Origin: Corylus avellana
Lineage: Eukaryota > Streptophyta > Magnoliopsida > Fagales > Betulaceae
Assembly (NCBI RefSeq): GCF_901000735.1
Contig: NC_081550.1
Span: 10,468,289 to 10,532,288 of the forward strand
DNA length: 64,000 nt
Direction: 5' to 3'
Position numbers and translations under genes: made by a program. Positions 33,139-44,811 of this stretch are shown one piece after another. The notes beneath the pieces were generated by a model. It was not told where the DNA came from. It made no database searches and saw only the letters and a list, made by a program, of their open reading frames with translations. Each line of letters begins with the position of its first letter. Position 1 is the stretch's first letter.

Positions 33139-33455
33139 GGATGGTAATTCGTGTTTGCATGTCAGGTTTAGATTGTGTCGAATCATTGGTATAAAACTAT
33201 ATAGATCAACCTTAATTCGACTTATTTAATTAAACAAGTCAAACTGTTCAACCCCAATTCTCTAATTTTGTATTGAGTTCATGTTAAGTTAATGAGTTAT
33301 GAAAAAAAATTGCCAGCCATTATATTGCGTGTTGGGTTCGAGTCGTGTCGAGACATGTGTATAAAATTTTATAGTTCAACTGTAACCCGACCCACTTAAT
33401 TAAACGGGTCAGACTCATATCGAGTTTGCAGGTTGTATCAAAAATTGCCAACCTT
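33139..33455. repeat. Possible hAT-type MITE with internal duplication
   Basis: The left end AGGGATGGTAATTCGTG and the right end ATTGCCAACCTT are inverted relatives. Inside, a block around GACTTATTTAATTAAACAAG recurs as GACCCACTTAATTAAACGGG about 175 bp later. No exact flanking duplication was found. Confidence 0.45.
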
Positions 33456-34317
33456 AAAACCCACCTATTTAGATTGATAGGCAATTAGTCCACCAACCGG
33501 CGAACCCAAACACGTGAGCTTGGGCCTATCTGTCTCAAGTCAAAATTTGTTTCAATTATGGGCCTCATTGTTGGGCCTGTTTAGATTACACTAATTGGTT
33601 AAAGAGAAAAAACTTTGAAGTAACCTACAACTACTAGTTCCCTGTAGCCTTTTTTCCCTTATTCAATTAAAAAAAATAATAATAAAATAAAAAAATTAAA
33701 AAAAACCCTACAATTACTAGACTGGTATATAATCAGAGAAAAAAAATAGTACTCAATGGTTTTTTAGTCCTTTGAGGGCACTATTTTTTTTTTAGTAATT
33801 TTATTTAATAGATTATTATACGATTTTCATACAACTTGATGATGTGAAAGTGAAAATCAATACTTAGATTAGCACTAGTAAAAGAAAAAAAAAAGTGCCT
33901 AATTTTTACTAGCACGTCATTTCAATTATATAACAATCGTATACTAGTATGCTAAAGAACATTACTTTTTCTTTTTTTTTTAATAAATGGTAGGATGATC
34001 CTTTCTTTCACTAACACATGTTTTTTGTAATGATGTGAAATGATAGATAAAAATGTGAATATATTTCTGTGATTCAAAGAGTCTCCCATAGAGTCATGAT
34101 TCAGGGCACGCCTTTACCCGTCTCCCATATCATCATCTTTCACAATTGTGGATATAAATTTGTCTCCTTGCTGAAATCATGAGGGCAGCATGTGACTCAC
34201 GGTCGTCTACTAGCTTCGACAATTGGCCTGGACCCTGGACTTCACGGGTTCTCAAAATTAGAGCATCATTTGTCAATCTCTTCTCTCTCATTCCCTATCC
34301 TTTGCATTCTAAAATCA

Positions 34318-34365
<48 letters not shown>

Positions 34366-35262
34366 TAGGGCCAAACTATGATGTTACCAAATGTTTAACA
34401 GCATTTTTAAAAATTGCGTTTTAAAATCACACTTTTTGAAATCACAAAATTTTAATAGTTTAGTCGAAGCATTACAATCACTAGAGCCGTGCTTATAAAC
34501 AATTTTTTTTTTTTTTAAAAAAAAAAGGCGGTTGTGTGACCACCCTTAGTAGAAAATAGGGGATGGCGTGTGGCTACCTTTCCTCCACTATGGTTGGTCA
34601 TACGTCATTCTAATCATTTTCATTTTTTTTTTTTAAATGATAAGTAATTAGCTTCTATATTTGCAAAAGTCAAGCACCTATTATGTCAAAATATTTTCTA
34701 TATAAAGTAAAAGTACAATTTGAGAAGAATTCGTTTGTTAATCTATTTATTTTCCTTCCCCTAATGGACGATTTATGGGGCCAAATTGCCATAAAACAAT
34801 GAAAATTCCATCAAAATTGCCAAAAGAAAAAAATGATAGTAATGTGAAAACTCCTACTCAATTGAGTGGAGATCGTTTTCTAAGCCACAGCAGGAGGGCA
34901 CGCATGAGAATCTGAGATAGAGAAATAAAGGCTAATTATTAACGGATGAGAGCAAAGAGTGACACAATCATGTGAAAGTGGAAAATCTCTATTCATAAAT
35001 TTAAAAATTTGAATCCTACGGCTACCATTTGAAACCATTAAAAAAAATGGTCTCTTTTGGGGTTATGACATTAACAGGAGATGCTGGAAGCAAGAAAATA
35101 TCTTTATTCCTTTCCTTTCCTAATTCTTTGTTAGCTTGGCCCAATTTTCACATGATCGAAGATTTTGTGCATCATTTTCTGATGTAATTGTCACGTGGCT
35201 GATGCATTACACACGTCATTACAGTAGCTTGGGATATTTCGGCCTTTCGGGCAAACTGTGAA
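33456..35262. other. AT-rich intergenic stretch with a (TA)n run
   Basis: No gene recognised. It contains a TA microsatellite at 34321-34362 and, near 34525-34610, GTGACCACCC/GTGGCTACC wording similar to the cluster at 61675-61930, probably an old inverted-repeat element. Confidence 0.5.
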
Positions 35263-35436
35263 AAAAAATACTAGGCTTACAAACAAATTTTTTTTTTTTT
35301 TTTTAAAAAAAAAAACACTTTTACAACATGATGTGGCACAATATGATTGGGTTTTTCAAAAGTTGAATTTTAAGTTGTGCCACATCATGTTGTAAAAGTT
35401 TTTATGTAAAATTTGTTTGTAAACCTAGCATTCTTC
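35263..35436. mobile_element. Hairpin MITE with 9-bp target duplication AACTGTGAA
   Basis: 174 bp, with arms AAAAAATACTAGGCTTACAA (left) and GAAGAATGCTAGGTTTACAA (right, inverted), then a second inverted block CTTTTACAACATGATGTGGC. Flanked by AACTGTGAA at 35254-35262 and 35437-35445, as for Mutator-like elements. Confidence 0.8.
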
Positions 35437-35445
35437 AACTGTGAA

Positions 35446-37575
35446 TACTTATTTGTGGATAATTCTTGTGTGAATTTTATTAATATTAATAATTATCTGT
35501 GGAGTGAAGTAGCGATCATGAAAATATTCATTGTTAAAGATATAATATAAAATAGAGAAGAGAAAATTACTCAAAACCCAAAAATTCAATACACTCAAAC
35601 CTCATTATTATATAAAAAAGATTATTTTTCAAAAGAGAACATAATGACAAACTTCTCTTTCGCCGGGAATAAATGGTGGATGATCTCTATTTTTCTCTCG
35701 TTCACTATCTAACTATTTTCCTTTTTCTCTTGTTTTGGCTCCTCCAAAAATCAAGAAGAGACAAACTTGAAGCGCTTCACTCCTAAATTTCTCATGTTGG
35801 TGCTTCAACCAAAGAAGAGAATATAGCTCGCTTTCTCTTATAGAGCATTATTAGTAGCTTCACCAAAACCATTTTTTGGTTATTTTGGTTAGCGAATTTG
35901 GTGAAAAAACCTCTACATCCCTCCTCAGTAACCACACTATTTTGCTAAAAAAACCATAGTGAGTAATGTTCACTCACCAAATACCTAATAAATGATTAAA
36001 AACTTTTTTTCTCTCTCCTTTTCTTTTCTTTTTCTACTCATGCTTCTTTCCTCAATTTTCTTTGTCTTTTCAAAAATATAAATATTAGAGAAAGAATAAA
36101 GAAATACTTGAATTTTTTTTTTGAATAAATAGTAAAATTTGATTGTTAAAATAATGAAGCTGTTGAAAGTGTTTTAAAAAAGTAAGTAATTAAAATACAA
36201 AAAAGTATATTTTAAATTATTTTAGTGAGTAAAATATGATAAGACTGCTAAGAATGCTCTTAGGCAACCCAAAGACGGAATATGTGAGTCCTTATATTAT
36301 GACTTCAAGTCAGTTAAACATAGACTTTTACAAGTTCATATATAGAGTCCAAAACCCAGTTAAAAAAAGTTAAAATAATGGGGCTTACAAATTTTTTTTT
36401 GACATGTTCACATAAGAGGGGGAATGAGAGATTCGAACTAATAACCCCCGCATCATAAGACATGGTCCCCAACTAATTGAGTTACCTCTTGGAGACATTG
36501 GATCGAGCTCACAAACTAATTGATGGATAAAACTTTAAAGTCACAACATCATCACCGAATAACCCTTATTTTTACCCTTGATTTGGAAATAAAATCTATG
36601 CCTACATGTAACTTATATGTCTCTTTATTTTGGCTGTCTTTATTTGTATTAGTCTTATTTCCAGTCCTTATTTTATTCCCATGTAAGAGTATTTATGTAA
36701 TAAGTCCGCTAGTAGTATTATTAGGTTTTATATTTTCATAAGAGTCAATTGACTAATGACTCAGCTCTATAAAACATTATAATAGTTTGCCTATTTAAAA
36801 AAAGTTATTATGTTATGAATAAAATAAGAGAAGAATTAATCTCAAACCTTGTGTTTGAACCCTAAAAAACATTATAATAGTTGTCTATTTAAAAGCTTAT
36901 TATGCTATGAATAAAATAAGAGAAAAATTAATCTCAAACCTTGCGTTTGAAAAAAAAATTATTTTCCCTTACAATCCATAAGTCTAAGTTATCTCCCAGC
37001 CTAATTTATGTAGCATGTTATATTAACAAATTCAATCCAATTTACTATCCTAAAACACATCCAAAGACTATTTCTATTTTTTACTTATTCCAAAGAATTT
37101 CAATCACTTTTTATTTGTATTTTTTACTTTTTCCAAAGATTTTTTACTTATACCAATAATTTGGTCACAAGGGGTTCAAACTTCAAACCCTAGCTTCAAG
37201 TAAAATGGGAAAAAGCTCAAAAAACAGCTACCCTTTATGCCTCGGAGAATGCTTTTTTGCATTCTACCCACCATCTCCCCACCATCTCTTCTCTCTTTAC
37301 TTACTTTTTTTTTTTTTTTTTTTGAAAAAATAAAAAAGAGATGGTGGGTAGAATGAAGTGAAGCATTACTCATATTGTCTTATGTCTCTGTTCATTTTAA
37401 TCCCGTGTGGGGGAAAGGGGATATCACGTGTCTTCATCGACTCTAAAGAATTGATTTTATTTATTTTTTTCTATTCAATTGATGTTGTGCCCAAGTGCGA
37501 GGGCCCATTCTTAGGAAAGTGACCTATTTGTACTTCATTGCATCACCAAAGTGCTTCTTGATTTGTTTTGTCTCC
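35446..37575. other. Intergenic stretch with a small hairpin element
   Basis: No gene recognised. At 37245-37371 a MITE-like structure has 17-bp perfect arms (ATTCTACCCACCATCTC at 37261-37277 and its inverse at 37338-37354) and ends in GAGAATGC/GCATTACTC, related to the MITE in SMG8 intron 2. A near duplicate of about 70 bp (AATAAAATAAGAGAA...CTCAAACCTTG) occurs at 36818 and 36908. Confidence 0.5.
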
Positions 37576-38253
37576 TTATCAGACTTTTGCCATCCGTGAT
37601 TTTTTAATGGGGGAAAGGTAGGTGTTTTTTTAGTATTTTTTTAATTGAAATGTGGTTTTTAAAATTATCAATAGATTAAAAGTCAATAATAATAATCTCA
37701 AATTCAACGATAATTTTAAAAACTACATCACAGTTGGAAGGACACCAAGAAAACACTAAAAAAACACTTAACATTTTCCTTTTTATTATTAAAAATTATT
37801 AATTAAAACAAAACAATCTTAGAAAAAAAAAAAAAAACTACTAATTATAACAAATTTTGTGTTGAATTACCGAAAAAATTGAGATATACATCTGAGAATT
37901 CTTATAGATAGAAGGGAAAAGAAAATGGAAGCATAATAAAATTGAAGGATTTGGATTAGGTGCTGTGAAAAAAAAAAAAATTAAAAAAAAGTATGGTATT
38001 CTCCTAGTGGTGTTATCTTGATTTTAGGTGGATATTATTTTAAAAAAAAAATTTTAAAAAAAATAAAAAAATAAAAAATTGACCCTTATTTTTCTCATCT
38101 GATTTTTAAAAAATAATATCCTTATGACTAGGAGAACACATAACATTTCTCTTGTTTTAATAATTTTTACATCATCTAATTCAAATCCGAAATGAAATTA
38201 TCGCAACACGAAAAAAAATCCAACGATAATCACGGATGGCAAAAGTCTGATAA
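37576..38253. repeat. Nested inverted-repeat elements
   Basis: The outer arms are a 26-bp perfect inverted pair at 37576-37601 and 38228-38253 (core CAGACTTTTGCCATCCGTGA). Inside are two further imperfect hairpins: about 37612-37785 (GGAAAGGTAGGTGTTTTTTT versus its inverse) and about 37948-38190 (GGATTTGGATTAGG versus CTAATTCAAATCC). This suggests MITEs that inserted into one another. No transposase. Confidence 0.65.
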
Positions 38254-39190
38254 AAAGTAATGTTATAAAGATGACTTAATCAGTCTTCTTAAATGTAATG
38301 TATCTTTTAAAATCAGTCCACCTAGTAGTAATTTTAAAAACTACGTCACATTTAGAATGAATCAAACGGCACTCCTTATATATATCATTACTTCATTTTT
38401 AAAAGCATGATGAAAAAAATATTTGTTTGTTGGTTTAATTACTTCATCACATGTTTGAGATCTGGCAAATTAAAAGATGCATCAATTTTCTTGCCGGTCG
38501 GCCACATGACTCATATTTTATCCTAATCTACTACTCCAATGGGAATTAGAAAGTAATCAGATATTAAATGACTTTGACTAAAATAAAAAAAAATTAAAAA
38601 GAAAATAAATTAATCACGGATCATGAGCAACCATGTGATGCCAATAGGGGGTGGCACTCACTTCCTAGAGGATAAATATCTATCCTTTGTTCTCACTTCA
38701 TCATCAGTGTCATCAAACTCTAACACTATCTCAACAGCCAAGTCGAAGATCTATTTTGTTTTTTTTTGTTTTTTGTTTTTTAATTTTATTATGGAGATTC
38801 TCTCAACTATTTTTCAACCGTTTTTTTTATAGTAAATGGGTAAATTTATCATTAATTTTTTGTAAAACCCACTTGAGTCCACAAATCAATGGTGAATTTA
38901 TTAAATTTGCAAAAAAAAAAAAAAAAAAAAAAGTTGAAAGATGGTTGAAAAAATGATGTGTAGCATAACTGTTCTTTGATATACTGCAGTTGCTGATATT
39001 GTGGAGAAGATGACTATTCACTATTCAGATATTACTCTTATAGTTTAAATTCAAATGTATAGATAAGATAGATATTATTTAAATGTATAGATAGCTAGAT
39101 ATTGTTTGTTTGAATGTTTGAATTTAAACTATAGTTAGATAGGTTGCATGATCTATTGTACTTTAATGATAATACAAATCATTCAATCTC
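38254..39190. other. AT-rich intergenic stretch
   Basis: No gene recognised. A weak inverted pair around TTTTTCAACCG (38810) and GGTTGAAAAAA (38943) may be another hairpin element. Repeats of AGATAGATATT and ATTTAAACTATAGTTAGATA lie near 39060-39140. Confidence 0.5.
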
Positions 39191-39291
39191 GTTCCCAAGA
39201 TGAAGACCTATCATGACCACACTTTAATAAATGGTGCTCACCTGGCCCAAATCCCACCCTCCTCCTGTGCAGACATGTTAAAAAAAAAAAA
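39191..39291 (+). mobile_element. Very short retroposed fragment with poly-A and 15-bp target duplication
   Basis: A 101-bp insertion ending in about 14 A residues, flanked by AAATCATTCAATCTC at 39176-39190 and 39292-39306. The body (about 87 bp, starting GTTCCCAAGATGAAGACC) is not recognised. It is either a 5'-truncated SINE or a retrocopy of a small RNA or mRNA tail. Confidence 0.75.
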
Positions 39292-39376
39292 AAATCATTC
39301 AATCTCAAAAGCTTTCAATTGGTCTTGGGATTCGCTACAATTATTAGTTTAGAAGAATGAGATATTTTAGAATAAT

Positions 39377-40316
39377 GCTAGAAAAGATCCGGCTTGAACC
39401 AAACGGTGCAGTTTTGAGAAGGGAAAAAACAAGTTTTTTTTTTTAAAAAAAATATAACAAACAATTATTTAAGAATTAATATAAAAAACTGATAATTAAA
39501 AATATTAAAACAATTAAAAAAAAGTTTAAAAAACTAAAAACTAGAAAGAATTAAAAATAAAAACAGTAGCTGCTCATGACGTTCTTGCTCTTGGTGTTGA
39601 TAACTATCCTCTAGCGGGTTTTCATGATTTTGCTGAAAGATATATGATGGATCAAAGAAATCGTTGTTTTCAACTAAATCCATGTACCCAAAAGTCTCCA
39701 TCAGATCTATACAATCCATGCCTTCAAGGGAAATCAGTGAGAAGAGGGAATCAGAGAAAGGGCTAAAAAAAAAAAAATGGGGGTTTGGTTTTTGGGGTGG
39801 CCGGCCACCCCATTTTAGAACAGTGAGTGAATGTTTAAGAGGCTGAAATGGATTAAATGAAATTGGGAAACAAAACTTAGAGGAGCCACTTGTGAGTGAT
39901 ATACGAAAATTACGGATTGAAATGGGTGTTATGGGTGTAATGAAATACAAGGACCCCATGGTTTTTGGAGTTTTGGGTTTCTTTGAATTTTTTCTTTTCG
40001 CTTCCAATTTTTTGTCACTTTCTTGAGAAAGTTGGAGAAGGATAATGAAAATGCAAGTTATCAGGTGAGAAAGTTGGAGGAGGATAATTGATAATGGAAA
40101 TCCACCCCCTTGGCCAAAATGGGGTGGTCCCGCCATCCCATTTTGGCCAAGGGGTGGCTAGAGCCACCCTTTCAATTTTTTTTTTTTTTTAATACTTTTA
40201 GTTTTTTAATATTTTTCTTTTTCTTTTTTTTTTTAAAAAATTATTTGTTTATTGCCTAAAACTTCACCGTTTTGTGCAGTAGTCCAAAACTATCGCACCA
40301 AAGCCAGAACCTGCTA
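39377..40316. mobile_element. Possible Mutator-like element with a captured coding fragment
   Basis: The ends are inverted relatives: left CTAGAAAAGATCCGGCTT and AACGGTGCAGTTTTG, right the inverse of CTAGCAGGTTCTGGCTTTGG and AACGGTGAAGTTTTAGG. Subterminal poly-T/poly-A tracts and GGCCACCCCATTTT blocks are mirrored on both sides. No exact 9-bp flanks were seen (AGAATAATG versus AATGACTAA). Confidence 0.5.
39534..40136 (-). CDS. ORF inside the Mutator-like element, unknown product
   Basis: A 200-codon frame. The first part (MAGPPHFGQGGGF...) is translated from the element's inverted CCACCCC sequence and is unlikely to be protein. The C-terminal part from an internal methionine (MDCIDLMETFGYMDLVENND, then FFDPSYIFQQNHENPLEDSY) has the composition of a real acidic protein N-terminus and could be a captured gene fragment. 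I do not recognise the source. The frame ends in a run of Leu/Phe codons from an AT-rich tract. Confidence 0.3.
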   Translation of the reverse strand: MAGPPHFGQGGGFPLSIILLQLSHLITCIFIILLQLSQESDKKLEAKRKNSKKPKTPKTMGSLYFITPITPISIRNFRISLTSGSSKFCFPISFNPFQPLKHSLTVLKWGGRPPQKPNPHFFFFSPFSDSLFSLISLEGMDCIDLMETFGYMDLVENNDFFDPSYIFQQNHENPLEDSYQHQEQERHEQLLFLFLILSSF

Positions 40317-41197
40317 GAATGACTAAAATTTTCTGTGTTCTCTTAAATGGGAATTGACTTTTCACACGTCCAAAGCCAATTTAAGCGTCCACAGAAACAT
40401 TGGAGTTGTTTCCAAGGTCACACTCTCAATTCCAAAACCAATACCTGAAACAACATATCAAGATTCACTATAATTACGGGAGGTTTCAGAGTAATGCTAT
40501 AAGGATTAGAGTTCTCGAGTAATTCTAGAAAGCCTACTTATGTTCTACTTGTGTTATACTAAAAATGATGTGCCTATTAAAATTACCATTGGACTTGTGA
40601 TTGATTATTATTGAATTTTGATCAAATGATGATTTTAATAATCAAATTATTCTAGTAAGATACAAGTAGACCTTTTAGAATTACCCAAAGTTCTCATTGT
40701 GTCCTCCTAAATAGAACGTGACTTTTAAAAACACAAATAAACAATATTCAATAACAATCATCTCAAATTCAATAGTACTTTCAAAAGAGAGTCATATTTG
40801 AGAGACTATATAAAAGATTTTCATTATAAATGGTTCCAGTTATTTGTGTACGTGGACTTTTGGAACGGTAATTGCGATATCCTAAAATAACAGAAGATAG
40901 AGCAGTTAAAAATTATATCTAAGACTAAGAGATAAGAATTGATTATTGGGTTTAGAAGCATTACAAACAAACTCGGTGATTGGCTTATTTATAGCCCATT
41001 ATTAGTCTTCATCATTTCATGGGGGTTGGCCGCTCAGTCTCCGAAGTTTCTTCCACTCCTCCCACGGACCAACTGCACTGAACATCTTTTTGTGTTTCTG
41101 TTTCTGTTTTCTGCAATCCGATTAATATCCTTCTCTTTCCAACCAAACCCACGTAGGAAATTCACACTCTTGCTTGATTAATTTCCCCTTAAAAGCC
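40317..41197 (+). promoter_or_regulatory. Upstream region of the NFD4-like gene
   Basis: AT-rich non-coding sequence with no other gene. A candidate TATA box TTATTTATAG lies at 40985-40994, about 205 bp before the start codon, followed by pyrimidine-rich sequence near 41050-41130. The transcription start is not determined. Confidence 0.4.
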
Positions 41198-42946
41198 ATG
41201 ACTACCAGCGTCTCCGGCGGCGGAGGCGGCGGCGGAATCAAATGCAATGAATTCTTGCCTTTTTTAGTACAGGTTGGACGGGGAAGATGGTTTACCATTT
41301 TCGCCTCCTTCCTGATCATGACCGGCGCCGGCGCAACTTACCTTTTCGGAATCTACTCCAAGCAGATAAAAGCCTCTCTTGGGTACGACCAAACGACGCT
41401 GAATCTGATGGGGTTCTTCAAAGATCTTGGAGCCAACGTTGGGGTTTTCTCCGGCCTCATTGCCGAGGTAACCCCGACATGGTTTGTCCTGCTCTTCGGC
41501 TCCGCCATGAATTTCACCGGATACTTCATGATTTGGCTGGCCGTCACCGGAAAAATCGCCAAGCCGAAGGTGTGGCACATGTGCGCCTACATATGCATCG
41601 GAGCAAATTCACAGAACTTCGCGAACACGGGCGCTCTCGTCACCTGCGTCAAGAACTTCCCCGAAAGCAGAGGTGTCATGCTCGGGCTGCTCAAGGGCTT
41701 CGTGGGGCTAAGCGGCGCCGTCATGACGCAGCTCTACTTGGCCATCTACGGAAACGACGCCGTTTCCCTCATTCTTCTCATCGCTTGGTTTCCCGCCGCG
41801 CTCTCCGTGGTCTTCGTGTACACGATCCGCACCATGAAGGTTGTGCGGCAGCCGAACGAGCTCAGAGTCTTCTACCATTTCCTCTACGTCTCGATCGTGC
41901 TGGCGTTGTTCCTCATGGCTATGACTATCATTCAGAAGCAGATTGTTTTCTCCCACGAAGCCTACGCCGGCAGCTCCGTCGTCATTTCTTTCATGCTCTT
42001 TGTTCCTCTGTTTATTGCCATTCGAGAAGAGCTGGTTCTCTGGAACCTCAAGAAACAAGAGCCAGAGAAAATTCAGTCAAAACAGGTGGTAGCCCCGCCG
42101 CCGCCGGAGAAGGAGGAGGAGAAGAAGGCGGAGACATCTTGTTTCGCCAACATATTTGACAAACCCCCAAGAGGAGAAGATTATACCATTTTACAAGCCC
42201 TCCTCAGCATTGACATGCTCATTCTATTCCTCGCTACATTATGCGGACTCGGAGCAAGTTTGACGGCGGTAGACAACTTGGGTCAGATTGGCGAGTCGTT
42301 GGGTTACCCGGCCCGAACCGTAAGCACATTCGTCTCACTCGTCAGCATATGGAATTACTTCGGTCGGGTCTTCGCCGGATTTGTCTCCGAGACTCTCATG
42401 GTCCGATACAAGCTCCCCCGGCCGCTAATGATGACATTTGTGCTTATTTTCTCGTGCGTCGGCCACCTCCTCATCGCCTTCCCCGGCCCCGGAACTGTCT
42501 ACGTGGCGTCCATCATCATCGGATTCACGTTCGGCGCGCAGTTGCCTCTGCTTTTCGCCATAATTTCCGAGCTCTTCGGGCTCAAGTACTACTCCACGCT
42601 GTTCAACTGCGGGCAATTGGCGAGCCCACTTGGGTCGTACATTCTCAACGTGAAGGTGGCCGGGTTGCTCTACGACAGAGAGGCATTGAAGGAGCTGGCG
42701 AAGAAGGGGTTGGATAGATCGTCAGTGAAGGAGCTGATTTGCATTGGCCCCCATTGTTATAGACTATCTTTCATAGTTATGGCTGCTGTCACCTTCTTTG
42801 GAGCTCTTGTTACGTTGATTTTGGTGGGGAGGACGCGGGAGTTTTACAGGGGCGACATTTATAAGAAGTTCAGAGAGGCAGCCATTAACATAACGACAGA
42901 TGCTGAGACACCGAAAGAGAAAAACAGAGGGAAGGAGAACTTTTGA
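41198..42946 (+). CDS. NFD4-like protein (nodulin-like / MFS membrane transporter family)
   Basis: An intact single-exon gene of 582 residues. The family is known from Arabidopsis NUCLEAR FUSION DEFECTIVE 4 and related nodulin-like proteins, with a major-facilitator fold. The substrate is unknown. After a glycine-rich start come GRGRWFTIFASFLIMTGAGA (first membrane segment), YLFGIYSKQIK and LMGFFKDLGANVGVFSGL, all family hallmarks, and about twelve hydrophobic segments in total. A charged loop (about 283-325) with a proline and glutamate run separates the halves. The second half starts LQALLSIDMLILFLATLCGLG. The tail is hydrophilic. I chose the ATG at 41198 because no ATG occurs upstream in frame and the wording matches the family from there. 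Location in a membrane is inferred. Confidence 0.92.
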   Translation: MTTSVSGGGGGGGIKCNEFLPFLVQVGRGRWFTIFASFLIMTGAGATYLFGIYSKQIKASLGYDQTTLNLMGFFKDLGANVGVFSGLIAEVTPTWFVLLFGSAMNFTGYFMIWLAVTGKIAKPKVWHMCAYICIGANSQNFANTGALVTCVKNFPESRGVMLGLLKGFVGLSGAVMTQLYLAIYGNDAVSLILLIAWFPAALSVVFVYTIRTMKVVRQPNELRVFYHFLYVSIVLALFLMAMTIIQKQIVFSHEAYAGSSVVISFMLFVPLFIAIREELVLWNLKKQEPEKIQSKQVVAPPPPEKEEEKKAETSCFANIFDKPPRGEDYTILQALLSIDMLILFLATLCGLGASLTAVDNLGQIGESLGYPARTVSTFVSLVSIWNYFGRVFAGFVSETLMVRYKLPRPLMMTFVLIFSCVGHLLIAFPGPGTVYVASIIIGFTFGAQLPLLFAIISELFGLKYYSTLFNCGQLASPLGSYILNVKVAGLLYDREALKELAKKGLDRSSVKELICIGPHCYRLSFIVMAAVTFFGALVTLILVGRTREFYRGDIYKKFREAAINITTDAETPKEKNRGKENF

Positions 42947-43990
42947 TTGGGGTTTATTTATATATATGCAAATGTATTCTGGTTCTGAATCTATGTTTAT
43001 TAATTTAGCTTGCAACAAGAATCAAAAGGGTTGTCGATTACTGCTAAATGGATCCCATTTTTCTGCATATTGATCAGACTAAGCACCAAAGTGCTTTCCA
43101 ATTTGCCTGCCCAAGGCTTAAAAAAGAGAAAGGGTGCTTGAAAAGTGTTTTTTTTTTTTTTGGTTTATTAATTTTGGCTGTTGACAGGACACTCTCCTTA
43201 TCTTTTGTTGTTTGTTCAGCGAACAAAGTAGCTTGAAGGAATATGAATATTTTAAAAATCTTGACAAAAAGTTAAAAATAAAAAAATAAAAAGTTTAAAT
43301 TTTTCCTATATGTTAATTGTATAGGGCGTCAGGAATCAAGGCTTTTTGTCTATCGTCAAACCATCGCATGGGGTTGTCATTGTCATTTGCCACCCAACCC
43401 TTACCCAACCCAAACCAACCCCCTCGATTTTGTATCACCAAGCATGAGATGCTATGCTGGGGTGGGGAGTTTAATTGTGATTATCTTATTTTATCTTAAC
43501 GTAATTATAATAACACTTATTCGTTGTGAGCTACACAAGAAGGTCTAGAGAATAAAAATTATCGGTGCTCCCTCAAGTTCGAAGGTGAAACTAGATGGAG
43601 GCTTGGGCCTCCATGTTTTTTCAAAATTTTTAAAAAATGCCCTTAAATATATATATTTTTTTTTTAAAAAAAAAAATTAGAATATGCCCTCCCAAATTTT
43701 TTTATTTTTTACTTTTGCTCTCCAAAATATAAATGCTAGTTCCGCCCATGCTCAAGTTTGAATAATTTGACTGAACTATAAACTGACTCAACCTTAATAA
43801 GACATCAATAGAATTAAATTCAAGACAGCTATTGAGCGTTTGTATGGATTTTTTATAGCAAAAATTCAAAGTCACGCCTTAATATAACTTTTACAAATTT
43901 TCTTAAACTATTCAACAATCACCCACCATGTGCATCCTTTGTTTGTCCCACTCCCCACCGAAAGCTCCTTCAAAAATGGTCCATGCCATC
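42837..43990 (+). repeat. Segment duplicated downstream (NFD4 3' end and flank), copy A
   Basis: Begins within the last NFD4 codons (GGGAGTTTTACAGG) and includes the 3' UTR and about 750 bp beyond. The first part recurs at 47130-47841 and, inverted, at 61091-61325. The part after 43249 recurs at 62483-64000. At 43249-43258 the sequence ATTTTAAAAA occurs once, where the other copy has a 14.6-kb insertion. A small inverted-repeat element (GAAACTAG...CTAGTTCCGCCC, about 43585-43748) is shared by both copies. Confidence 0.88.
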
Positions 43991-44811
43991 ACGCTTGCTA
44001 AAGACAAGGTAACCATAAATAACATCTTACGTATGTGCATGTGGGGGCATGGAAAGATATTTCCGATGAATAAACATATTTATCGCAAAACATTGAATTA
44101 ACTTTTTTTTTAAAAAAAAATGTTATATATGATTTTTTTTAATGAAAAGTTCACATACTCCTTCAAACTATCATCTAATTAACAAATGACAATGACCCTT
44201 ACAAATTTTCAATTATGAAAATGTCCTTAATAACGAAAACACCCTTAATAAAATAAAATAAAACAATTTTTTTTTAAAAAAAAAAAAAAATCTGCGTATG
44301 AAAATTTAAAGAAAAAAATTATTATTTTTTTTCAATTTATTGAATTATTTTTGTCATATTAAAAAAAATTTATGGTCACTTTTGTCTTTTTTCTGGTCTT
44401 AGGAGAGACATTGTCAATTGTTTGATAGTTCAAGATGAACATTGTTACAATTGAAAGTTTGAGGCATTGTCAATTGGGTGGTAGTTTGAAATGAGCATGT
44501 CGATTTTTTTTTTTTTAATTAATTAATTATAAGTGACACGTGTAACCGTGTTATAATATGATTGGTGCTCATGTAGCATATTAACCGATTTTGTCAATTT
44601 TTTGGTATGAACCGTTTTTTTAGGCATGTTACACAATTATTTTTTTTTTTACAAATTCAATAGATCAACCATTAAATGTGTGAACTCATGTAAATTTCAC
44701 ACAAATTTAATATTTGATTCATTAATTCAGTATAGAGATAGTTAAAAGACAGTAAAAGAAAAAAAAAGAATTATATCATTTTTCTTATTTTTCTTGTTTT
44801 GTTTTCTTACC
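43991..44811. other. AT-rich intergenic stretch
   Basis: No gene recognised. Poly-T/poly-A tracts at 44104-44120 and 44264-44290, and short direct repeats (AGTTTGAAATGAGCAT and AGTTCAAGATGAACAT around 44427-44495). Confidence 0.5.

Noticed and set aside
41174..41197. Earlier start of the NFD4-like protein
   Set aside because: The codon at 41174 is TTG. The first ATG in frame is at 41198.
41287..42717. Long ORFs in other frames and on the minus strand of the NFD4 gene
   Set aside because: They are shadows of a GC-rich coding sequence. Their arginine- and histidine-rich products lack any domain.
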